A DNA stretch of 23,530 bases from Actinomyces sp. ICM47 (GTDB taxonomy: Bacteria; Actinomycetota; Actinomycetes; Actinomycetales; Actinomycetaceae). The notes below the pieces were generated by a model. It searched no databases and had not been told where the DNA came from. It was given only the letters and a program-made list of their open reading frames with translations. The DNA lies in NCBI RefSeq assembly GCF_000278725.1, contig NZ_ALCA01000070.1, positions 1-23,530 of the forward strand. Direction: 5' to 3'. Positions within the stretch are counted from its first letter, which is position 1. Every line of letters starts with the position of its first letter. The position numbers and the translations under genes were made by a program. Shown here in pieces: positions 16,912 through 22,930 of this stretch.

Positions 16912-17811
16912 TTAGGCGACGTCGAGGGTCTTGGCGACGCCCGCCAGGACCGCGCCCACGATGACCAGGGCAACGCCGATGATGGTCCAGCGCAGCTCCT
17001 TGCGCGTGCGGGTTTCGTGGAGCCAGAGGATACCCAGCGGGGTGGAGATCAGAATTCCGAGCTGGGAGAGCGTGAAGCCGGTGCCGGCGCCCAGGTTGTT
17101 GGAGTTGAGCTGGAGCAGCAGGATGGCGGTGCCCCACAGGACGCCGTTGAAGGTCGAGGGGAGCATGCGGCGGTGGCGCAGCGAGTCCTCGGGGGCTACT
17201 CCTCCGCGGCCCTGGATCGCGAAGAACACGCCGCAGTACACGGTGTAGCCGATCGCCTGGGGCAGGAGGAATTCGGCGGGCTGGATGCCGAACCACTTGA
17301 TGATGAGCGGGAAAGCGACGAGGCCCAGCGTGGAGGTCGTCAGCAGGAACGCGCCGCGCTTCCAGTCGAGGGAGGCCGCGTCGGAGCCGGACTCGGAGCG
17401 GGAGAGGAACCAGATGCCGACGATGAGGACGGCGATGGCGGCGAGGCCGTAGGGCAGTGCGCCGCCGTGGAGCCACTCGCCGAAGATCGCGATGCCGGCC
17501 AGGGACATGAGGACCAGCTGGCCGCCGGTGGACAGGGGCATCGTGCGGCTCATGCCGAGCACCGAGTAGGAGCGCAGCTGATCGCACACGCCGACGCCGA
17601 GGAGCAGGCCGGTCAGGAAGGAGACGCCCAGGTTCAGGGGTGTCCACGCGGGGTGCAGGAACGGGGTGGCGACGGCAGCCATAAGCAGGCCGCCGAGGAC
17701 GGCGCCCATGACTCGCTGGCGGTCTGAGCCACCGGTCTTTCCCATCAGCGTCGTAGCGACGCCGAAGAAGACTGAGGGCAGGATGCCGATGAGGATCGTG
17801 GACAGAGTCAT
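16912..17811 (-). CDS. GRP-family sugar uptake protein (10-helix DMT superfamily)
   Basis: 299 residues, about ten hydrophobic helices in two five-helix halves. Family marks are the SRTMPLSTGGQLVLMSLAGIAIFGEW segment (the STG-QL motif of glucose/ribose porters) and, in the second half, FTLSQLGILISTPLGILWLHETRTRKE. Relatives (GlcU, RbsU, RhaT-like) import monosaccharides by proton symport; the substrate here is unknown. The ATG at 17811 follows AGGAGG with 7-base spacing, the strongest ribosome-binding site in the window. It is monocistronic between the terminator at 16876 and the operator-like repeats at 17958. Confidence 0.85.
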   Translation of the reverse strand: MTLSTILIGILPSVFFGVATTLMGKTGGSDRQRVMGAVLGGLLMAAVATPFLHPAWTPLNLGVSFLTGLLLGVGVCDQLRSYSVLGMSRTMPLSTGGQLVLMSLAGIAIFGEWLHGGALPYGLAAIAVLIVGIWFLSRSESGSDAASLDWKRGAFLLTTSTLGLVAFPLIIKWFGIQPAEFLLPQAIGYTVYCGVFFAIQGRGGVAPEDSLRHRRMLPSTFNGVLWGTAILLLQLNSNNLGAGTGFTLSQLGILISTPLGILWLHETRTRKELRWTIIGVALVIVGAVLAGVAKTLDVA

Positions 17812-17957
17812 GTGCGCACCTCCTGGGGTGGTCGCGGCCCCGTTTCACGAGGCCGGGGCTTGCTTGCGTTGGATGGTGCGGCGGGCGCGCCGCCACCTCT
17901 TCAACGCTAGTCGCCCCCTCCCCCTCGCCTGCAATCTCCATCGCGGTTTTGGCTGCT
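17812..17957 (-). promoter_or_regulatory. Leader and probable promoter of the sugar transporter
   Basis: AGGAGG precedes the start. A 6-bp stem, GCCCCG (17837-17842) with CGGGGC (17854-17859), would hold a GTTTCAC copy (17842-17848) in its loop. On the minus strand TTGCAG followed about 16-19 bases later by GACTAG/TAGCGT could be the promoter; the match is weak. Confidence 0.3.
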
Positions 17958-17980
17958 GTTTCACACGCACATCGTGAAAC
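17958..17980. promoter_or_regulatory. Inverted GTTTCAC repeat, candidate operator
   Basis: GTTTCAC (17958-17964) and GTGAAAC (17974-17980) form a perfect 7-bp inverted repeat with a 9-base spacer. A partial TTTCAC follows at 17982-17987, and another full GTTTCAC lies in the transporter leader (17842-17848). This suggests a dimeric repressor or activator upstream of the sugar transporter. The regulator is not in the window. Confidence 0.4.
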
Positions 17981-18032
17981 CTTTCACCAGATCAGACCCA
18001 TTCGATGACGCGGCGCACGCCCCAGATCCGTA

Positions 18033-18108
18033 AAACTGACACCGGTCCGTAAAAGCGGCCCGGGCCTCGTCCCAGATGAGGAACGAGGCCCGGGAACGTT
18101 CACGGGGC
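18033..18108. repeat. 76-bp direct repeat, copy 1 (TAC-operon side)
   Basis: Identical base for base to 19722-19797, offset 1689. The left edge is set by A (18032) versus G (19721), the right edge by T (18109) versus A (19798). It contains a terminator hairpin plus 26 bases to its left and 14 bases to its right. Just left of it, TCCGTAAAA (18027-18035) repeats the TCCGTAAAA inside the unit (18046-18054). Confidence 0.95.
18059..18094. terminator. Terminator hairpin in repeat copy 1, end of the TAC operon
   Basis: A 12-bp perfect stem, CCCGGGCCTCGT (18059-18070) with ACGAGGCCCGGG (18083-18094). It lies downstream of the SecB-like gene, which stops at 18186. The stretch 18109-18185 between them is AT-richer and holds no gene. 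Confidence 0.75.
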
Positions 18109-18185
18109 TGCAGCCTGGTGTCGGACTATAGGGCGAACAAAATACGGAAGAGACGCGCACAGCCCTTGTAAGAAAACCGCCTAGA

Positions 18186-18641
18186 CTACTTATTGGGAGC
18201 GAAAGTGATTTGGCCGGGGCGAATGAGAGGCAGGAGAACTGCCGTGCCGGTAACCCGCGTGGTCAAATCACTGAGGGCTTCACGAACGTAAGGAAACGCC
18301 GCCATGAGCGCAACTTTCGATGCAAAGTCAGCAGGCGCTTCGGGGGAGAGAACAAACTCCTGACACCCCTCATAGTAGGCAATGACTGCGATAACAGCCT
18401 GCCACTGTGGAGCCGTGATCCGGAACTCAAACCGTGTTCCGAAACGTTTGCCTTCCTGCCGAGTTCCGAGCATGCAGTTGATCTCGATCGGCGTAGGCTC
18501 ACTACCGTCAAGATCGGAACCAGCCTGGGGAGCATCATCCACAAGATCAATCGACAGGCGATCAAAGCGAATGTCCACAAGTTGGAGTTTCGCAGTTGCA
18601 AGCATCTCTTCGACGCTTACCAAGAGGGGCACATCAGACAT
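18186..18641 (-). CDS. SecB-like chaperone of a toxin-antitoxin-chaperone module
   Basis: 151 residues from the ATG at 18641, preceded by AGGAG with 8-base spacing. The C-terminal stretch AAFPYVREALSDLTTRVTGTAVLLPLIRPGQITF matches the SecB core, which in E. coli reads LFPYARECITSMVSRG followed by a hydrophobic LAPVNFDALF segment. The N-terminal LQLVDIRFDRLSIDL fits SecB strand 1. Actinobacteria have no export SecB, and their SecB-like proteins typically belong to TAC modules, where they bind and stabilise the antitoxin. The ATG overlaps the antitoxin stop by 8 bases (18634-18641), indicating coupled translation. It is the last gene of the operon, followed by the hairpin in repeat copy 1. Base composition is lower in GC than the neighbours. 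Confidence 0.75.
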   Translation of the reverse strand: MSDVPLLVSVEEMLATAKLQLVDIRFDRLSIDLVDDAPQAGSDLDGSEPTPIEINCMLGTRQEGKRFGTRFEFRITAPQWQAVIAVIAYYEGCQEFVLSPEAPADFASKVALMAAFPYVREALSDLTTRVTGTAVLLPLIRPGQITFAPNK

Positions 18642-19023
18642 GAGCTGGCTCCTGCGTAATACTCCAGTCGTCGGCGACCGCCTGCGTCTTACGCGAGGGC
18701 GTAGGCACACGAACAGTTGCCTGGGCGGCTCCGGTCATCTGCCACGTAGCGGGCACGCCCTCACCACAGTCATCGACAACCTTGATGTCGAGGAGCGCAT
18801 TGACGGCCATCGCGTACCGGATGATGGATGACACAGTCGGGTTAGCGTCATAGCGCTCAAACGCAGCGACCGTAGGCTGACTGACGCCCATACGCTCGGC
18901 TACAGTCTGCTGGCTGAGCTTATGCTCCTTGCGGAGCCTTACCAAACCCTCGAGAAGACGATCCCTCGCATCGACCAGCAGATCTGCGCGGCGCTCAAGG
19001 CTCTCATCACTCACTGAAGTCAT
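18634..19023 (-). CDS. HTH-type antitoxin (HigA-like) with chaperone-addiction-like C-terminal extension
   Basis: 129 residues. A Cro/C1-type HTH spans about 29-80 (LRKEHKLSQQTVAERMGVSQPTVAAFERY, then PTVSSIIRYAMAVNALLDI). It probably neutralises the toxin and represses the operon. A 50-residue tail follows, with GVPATWQMTG (89-98, Trp94) and ADDWSITQ (118-124, Trp120). TAC antitoxins carry such an extra C-terminal segment (ChAD) that makes them depend on the SecB-like chaperone. In M. tuberculosis HigA1 the ChAD contains a VPTW motif, which VPATW resembles. The ATG at 19023 lies 7 bases behind a TATAGT box with no ribosome-binding site, suggesting a leaderless internal transcript. The gap to the toxin gene is 40 bases. 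Confidence 0.72.
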   Translation of the reverse strand: MTSVSDESLERRADLLVDARDRLLEGLVRLRKEHKLSQQTVAERMGVSQPTVAAFERYDANPTVSSIIRYAMAVNALLDIKVVDDCGEGVPATWQMTGAAQATVRVPTPSRKTQAVADDWSITQEPAHV

Positions 19024-19060
19024 AGATTAAACTATATAAGTGTGAGATGGTGTTATGCAA
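19024..19060 (-). promoter_or_regulatory. Internal promoter driving antitoxin and chaperone
   Basis: On the minus strand TTGCAT (19060-19055), an 18-base spacer, TATAGT (19036-19031), then seven bases to the antitoxin ATG. The start of transcription would fall at or next to the ATG. It is the best -35/-10 pair in the module and sits in the toxin-antitoxin gap. Confidence 0.45.
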
Positions 19061-19063
19061 ACT

Positions 19064-19624
19064 TCAGTCATGTTGTGTGCGCCGCTCGACACCCCAGTTT
19101 GTGGAATATCCAGAGATGAGGCGACGTTCAGCAATGTTGATCTCAGTGTCTTGCGCGGCCTTGGTCGCAGCCGGGTTGCCCTTGATGATCACCTTCTCAT
19201 GAGCGTGAAGGCCTAGTATGCACAGGCCTAGCTGATCGAATGGTTGAGCGTGAATGAGACGGACCTCAACCTGAGCATAGGAGTCAATCCCTGAGGAATT
19301 AACTTCGCGAACATCAATGTCCCGCCAGCGAATTTCGAAGAGAGCAACACCACCGCGCAGAGATTTCAGTTCTTCCGGTGGTCGAAGTTTGCCTTGTGCG
19401 GCTTTTTCCAGGCGCTTTCTAAAACTCGCGCGGATCATCGCCTCTTGGTACGGATTCCAGCGACGGTTCGTTGGCTCCTTGATGGCCGCCATAAGAGCAT
19501 TTACAGCTAAGCTGATGTGCTCTTGAGCCGTTCCATTACCGCCGCCATACCAATAGAAGTCCGCAGGCAGGTCGAGACACGCATTCGACCTGGAGGAATT
19601 ATCTGCGACACTCATGAATTCCAT
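19064..19624 (-). CDS. Candidate RelE/HigB-like toxin of the TAC module
   Basis: 186 residues if started at the ATG at 19624; ATG 19615 (MSVADN) is an alternative with GGAATT just before it. Residues about 78-173 follow the RelE/HigB plan: GKLRPPEELKSLRGGVALFEIRW (matching the L..GLWELR of HigB toxins), AQVEVRLIHA, LCILGLHAHEK, then TEINIAERRLISGY (matching the closing EI..A.rR..Y). Members are usually mRNA-cleaving, ribosome-dependent toxins of about 100-125 residues, so the 75-residue N-terminal part is unusual. The frame stays open into repeat copy 2 (to 19792), but those residues overlap a terminator hairpin. It is first in the operon, upstream of antitoxin and chaperone. The family call rests on pattern and context, so treat it as provisional. 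Confidence 0.58.
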   Translation of the reverse strand: MEFMSVADNSSRSNACLDLPADFYWYGGGNGTAQEHISLAVNALMAAIKEPTNRRWNPYQEAMIRASFRKRLEKAAQGKLRPPEELKSLRGGVALFEIRWRDIDVREVNSSGIDSYAQVEVRLIHAQPFDQLGLCILGLHAHEKVIIKGNPAATKAAQDTEINIAERRLISGYSTNWGVERRTQHD

Positions 19625-19721
19625 GGTAGCCGGGTGGTATTGAATTGTGAGCGCACATGCCGTCGACGGCTTGCCTCGTACAACATGCAAGGGGAACTCA
19701 CAGTCGCCCACGAGCATGAGG

Positions 19722-19797
19722 AAACTGACACCGGTCCGTAAAAGCGGCCCGGGCCTCGTCCCAGATGAGGAACGAGGCCCGGGAACGTTCACGGGGC
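19722..19797. repeat. 76-bp direct repeat, copy 2 (glmS side)
   Basis: Identical to 18033-18108. It begins 20 bases downstream of the glmS stop codon (19818-19820) on the minus strand and contains the glmS terminator hairpin. Together the two copies flank the TAC module. A single recombination between them would remove 1689 bp and leave glmS with one intact terminator. Confidence 0.95.
19748..19783. terminator. glmS terminator hairpin in repeat copy 2
   Basis: A 12-bp stem CCCGGGCCTCGT (19748-19759) with ACGAGGCCCGGG (19772-19783). Read-through would carry glmS transcription into the toxin gene, which has the same orientation. Confidence 0.8.
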
Positions 19798-19817
19798 ATG
19801 CGCCCCGCGCGGGTGGA

Positions 19818-21731
19818 TTACTCCACCGTCACGGACTTGGCCAGGTTGCGCGGCTGGTCGACGTCCAGCCCCTTGACGGTGGCGAGTTCGCAGGCGAAGA
19901 TCTGCAGCGGCACGACGGTCAGGAGCGGTGCATACAGGGTCGGCACGGGGGGCACGCGGAAGACGACCTCGGCGAACTCGTCGACGGAGGTGTCCCCTTC
20001 CTCTGCGACGACGATCGTGCGGGCACCGCGGGCGCGGACCTCGGCGATGTTGGCCAGGACCTTGCCGTGCAGCTCGGGGCGGCGCGGGGTCGGCACGATG
20101 ACGATGACCGGCTGTCCCTCGTCCACCAGGGCGATGGGGCCGTGCTTGAGCTCGCCGGCGGCGAAGCCCTCGGCGTGGATGTAGCAGATTTCCTTGAGCT
20201 TGAGCGCGCCTTCGAGGGCGACGGGGAAGCCGACGTGACGCCCCAGGTAGATGACCGAGGTCGCGTCCTGCATGGTGCGGGCGAACTGGCGGACCGTCTC
20301 GCCGTTCTCGAGGACGCGGGCGATGGCCTCGGGGACGCGCGCGAGCTTCTCCATGTAGTCGGCGATCTCGTCGGCGTACTTGTTGCCGCGCACCTGCGCC
20401 AGGTACAGGCCCAGGATGTAGCAGGCGGCGACCTGCGCGGTGAAGGCCTTCGTGGAGGCGACCGCGATCTCGGGGCCGGCGTGGGTGAGGATCACGGCGT
20501 CGGACTCGCGCGAGATGGTCGAGCCGGGCGTATTCACGATGGCAACGACCTTCGCGCCCTGCTCGCGCGCGTGGCGGATCGCCTGGATCGTGTCCATGGT
20601 TTCGCCGCTCTGGGAGATGGCGACGACCAGGGTCTTCTCACCGACGACGGGGTCGCGGTAGCGGAACTCGCTGGAAAGCTCGACCTCGACGGGAATGCGG
20701 CACCAGTGCTCGATGGCGTAGCGGGCGACCTGGCCAGCGTAGGAGGCGGTGCCGCAGCCGATCATGATGACCTTGTCGACGGAGCGCAGGACGGACTCGG
20801 GGATGCGCACCTCGTCCAGGGCCAGGTGACCGAAGGAGTCGATGCGGTCGGCGAGGGTCGCACCCACGGCGTCGGGCTGCTCGTGGATTTCCTTCTCCAT
20901 GAAGGTCGGCCAGCCGTTCTTGGTGGCGCGGTCGGAGGAGAAGTCGACCTCGTACTCCTTGAGAGCCACGGGCATGCCGTCGGGGTCGATGACGGTCACG
21001 TCGCTCGCCGAGACGACGACGACCTGGTCCTGATCGATTTCGACGGCACGGTTCGTGTGCTCGACGAAGGCCAGCACGTCCGACCCCAGGAAGTTCTCGC
21101 CCTCGCCTAGGCCAATGACCAGCGGGGAGGAGCGGCGGGCCGCGACGATGACGTTCGGGGACTGGTTGGAGACAACCAGGAGAGTGAAGGTGCCGTGGAG
21201 CTGAGCGGTGACGGCGCGCATGGCGACGACCAGTCGGCGCGCGACCTCCTCGTCGGTCCCGGTCAGCCCGGCGACCGCTCCCGTGTACGAGGCCGGGGTG
21301 GCCTGGTCGTAGGCACGCGCCAGCAGGTGGACGACCACCTCGGTGTCCGTCTCGGAAGCGAAGGTCTCGCCGTCGGCGACGAGGGCGGCGCGCAGGGTGT
21401 CCGCGTTTTCGATGATGCCGTTGTGCACGAGCGAGAAACGACCGTCGGGGCTCGTGTGGGGGTGGGCGTTCGCGACCGTGGGGCGCCCGTGGGTCGCCCA
21501 GCGGGTGTGCCCGATGCCGGCGACAGCGTCGGCGGGACTATCCGCGTCGACTTCTTCCACGAGGTTCACGAGCTTGCCGACCGCGCGGCACACGTAGAGG
21601 CCATCCGCGCCGGTCAGGGCGATGCCCGCCGAGTCGTAGCCGCGGTACTCCAGGCGCGCCAGACCGCCGAGGATTACCTCGCGGCTGCGCTGGGAAGCCT
21701 TACATCCAATATGTCCAACAATTCCGCACAT
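19818..21731 (-). CDS. glmS: Glutamine-fructose-6-phosphate aminotransferase (isomerizing)
   Basis: 637 residues from the ATG at 21731. It makes glucosamine-6-phosphate from fructose-6-phosphate and glutamine, the entry to UDP-GlcNAc and peptidoglycan. The N-terminal glutamine amidotransferase domain starts MCGIVGHIG (Cys2 nucleophile after Met removal) and contains RLEYRGYDSAG, GHTRWATHG and VHNGIIEN. Two SIS domains follow, with MIGCGTASYAG, SQSGETMDT and AEGFAAGELKHGPIAL. It ends in the conserved NLAKSVTVE. The frame is open 293 codons upstream of this ATG, but that sequence is antisense to coaA. No glmS ribozyme-like leader is evident; the divergent gap to coaA is only about 99 bases. Confidence 0.97.
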   Translation of the reverse strand: MCGIVGHIGCKASQRSREVILGGLARLEYRGYDSAGIALTGADGLYVCRAVGKLVNLVEEVDADSPADAVAGIGHTRWATHGRPTVANAHPHTSPDGRFSLVHNGIIENADTLRAALVADGETFASETDTEVVVHLLARAYDQATPASYTGAVAGLTGTDEEVARRLVVAMRAVTAQLHGTFTLLVVSNQSPNVIVAARRSSPLVIGLGEGENFLGSDVLAFVEHTNRAVEIDQDQVVVVSASDVTVIDPDGMPVALKEYEVDFSSDRATKNGWPTFMEKEIHEQPDAVGATLADRIDSFGHLALDEVRIPESVLRSVDKVIMIGCGTASYAGQVARYAIEHWCRIPVEVELSSEFRYRDPVVGEKTLVVAISQSGETMDTIQAIRHAREQGAKVVAIVNTPGSTISRESDAVILTHAGPEIAVASTKAFTAQVAACYILGLYLAQVRGNKYADEIADYMEKLARVPEAIARVLENGETVRQFARTMQDATSVIYLGRHVGFPVALEGALKLKEICYIHAEGFAAGELKHGPIALVDEGQPVIVIVPTPRRPELHGKVLANIAEVRARGARTIVVAEEGDTSVDEFAEVVFRVPPVPTLYAPLLTVVPLQIFACELATVKGLDVDQPRNLAKSVTVE

Positions 21732-21830
21732 GCCCCTAATTCCAACACATCGGTCCCGTCCCGGCACACTGAACGCGTGTCGCTTCGAGTGGAGTACGTC
21801 AGGTGAACACGGGGCGCAAGAGGATCCTAT
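21732..21830. promoter_or_regulatory. Divergent promoter region of glmS and coaA
   Basis: The 99-base gap separates divergent starts. AAGAGGA just upstream of 21831 is a ribosome-binding site for coaA. On the glmS side AGGGGC abuts the ATG, and TGTTGGAAT lies 7 bases before it, weakly resembling the leaderless promoters of alr and nnr. Confidence 0.35.
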
Positions 21831-22859
21831 GTGAGGGACAATAACCCCGTGAGCACCACTGACGCTTCCTCGCCCACCCCATCCACGGCCTCGTCGGGAA
21901 CGACCCCGAACGTGGGATGGCGGGCCAACCCCAGCCCCTATGCGCGCTTCGACCGCCACGAGTGGGATGCCCTGACCGACCGCACTCCCCTGCCGCTCAC
22001 TCAGGAGGACATCGACCAGATCGCGTCGCTGGGCGACCCCATCGACATGACCGAGGTCGACACGATTTATCGGCCCCTGTCGGCCCTCCTCCAGCTCTAC
22101 ATCGACGGGCGTCGGCGCATCTCCGCTGAGCGCCACGCATTCCTGGGTGAATCCGACGCTCACTCGACGCCCTTCGTCATCGGCATCGCCGGGTCGGTCG
22201 CCGTCGGCAAGTCCACCGTCGCCCGCCTCCTCCAGCTCCTGCTCTCGCGCTGGGACTCCACGCCCCGCGTGGACCTGGTGACCACGGACGGCTTCCTCTA
22301 CCCGAACCGCATCCTGCAGGAGCGCTCCCTCATCGCCCGTAAAGGATTCCCCGAATCCTACGACCGCACGGCCCTCATCTCCTTCCTCGCGTCCGTCAAA
22401 GCCGGCAACCCCCACGCGAAGGCCCCCGTCTACTCCCACGTCACCTACGACATCGTTCCAGACACCTACATCGACGTGGACCGCCCCGACATCCTCATCG
22501 TCGAGGGCCTCAACGTCCTCCAGCCCCCACGCTCCGCGCCCGGCTCCATTTCCGTCGCCGTCTCCGATTACTTCGACTTCTCCATCTACGTCGACGCCGA
22601 TGAGAAACATATTGAGCAGTGGTACGTCGAGCGTTTCCTCAAACTGCGAGCGACAGCGTTCACCCGCGAGGACTCATTCTTCAAGACCTACGCATCCTTG
22701 ACCGACACCGAAGCCGTCTCCACCGCACACATGGTGTGGAATGCGATCAACCTGCCGAACCTACGCGAAAACATCCAGCCCACCCGCGAGCGCGCCACCC
22801 TCATCTTCACCAAGGGTGCCGATCACCGCGTCGAGTCCCTGGCGATTCGCAAGGACTGA
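21831..22859 (+). CDS. coaA: Type I pantothenate kinase
   Basis: 342 residues from the GTG at 21831. It performs the first step of coenzyme A synthesis, ATP-dependent phosphorylation of pantothenate. Marks are the P-loop GSVAVGKST (121-129), [31 protein letters not shown] and [30 protein letters not shown] and FTREDSFF follow. The first ~28 residues are Ser/Thr/Pro-rich and outside the fold. GTG 21831 has a well-spaced AGAGGA; an in-frame GTG at 21849 (VSTTD) is an alternative lying 6 bases after GACAAT. Divergent from glmS. Confidence 0.95.
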   Translation: MRDNNPVSTTDASSPTPSTASSGTTPNVGWRANPSPYARFDRHEWDALTDRTPLPLTQEDIDQIASLGDPIDMTEVDTIYRPLSALLQLYIDGRRRISAERHAFLGESDAHSTPFVIGIAGSVAVGKSTVARLLQLLLSRWDSTPRVDLVTTDGFLYPNRILQERSLIARKGFPESYDRTALISFLASVKAGNPHAKAPVYSHVTYDIVPDTYIDVDRPDILIVEGLNVLQPPRSAPGSISVAVSDYFDFSIYVDADEKHIEQWYVERFLKLRATAFTREDSFFKTYASLTDTEAVSTAHMVWNAINLPNLRENIQPTRERATLIFTKGADHRVESLAIRKD

Positions 22860-22875
22860 CCCTCCCCCACGCGGG

Positions 22876-22910
22876 CGAGGCCGCAGCCGGAATACCCGGC
22901 CACGGCCTCG
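22876..22910. terminator. Bidirectional terminator between coaA and the wall-binding protein gene
   Basis: The outer stem is CGAGGCCG (22876-22883) with CGGCCTCG (22903-22910). The inner stem is GCCGG (22886-22890) with CCGGC (22896-22900), with a 5-base loop AATAC. It lies between convergent stop codons. Confidence 0.7.
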
Positions 22911-22930
22911 TCATTCACGTGGCAACTCGG

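Noticed and set aside
19722..19797. Tn7-type insertion at attTn7 downstream of glmS
   Set aside because: The location fits, but there are no tns genes or Tn7-like ends, and Tn7 makes a 5-bp target duplication, not a 76-bp repeat.
18033..19797. Insertion sequence or integrative element with its own recombinase
   Set aside because: No transposase, integrase or resolvase frame exists between the repeats, and there are no terminal inverted repeats.
19647..21110. 487-codon plus-strand open frame across repeat copy 2 and glmS
   Set aside because: Antisense to glmS and to the terminator hairpin; composition is Asp/Gly/Val-rich with no motif.
21732..22610. 293-codon upstream extension of glmS
   Set aside because: Antisense to coaA. 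MCGIVGHIG at 21731 is the required mature N-terminus with the catalytic Cys.
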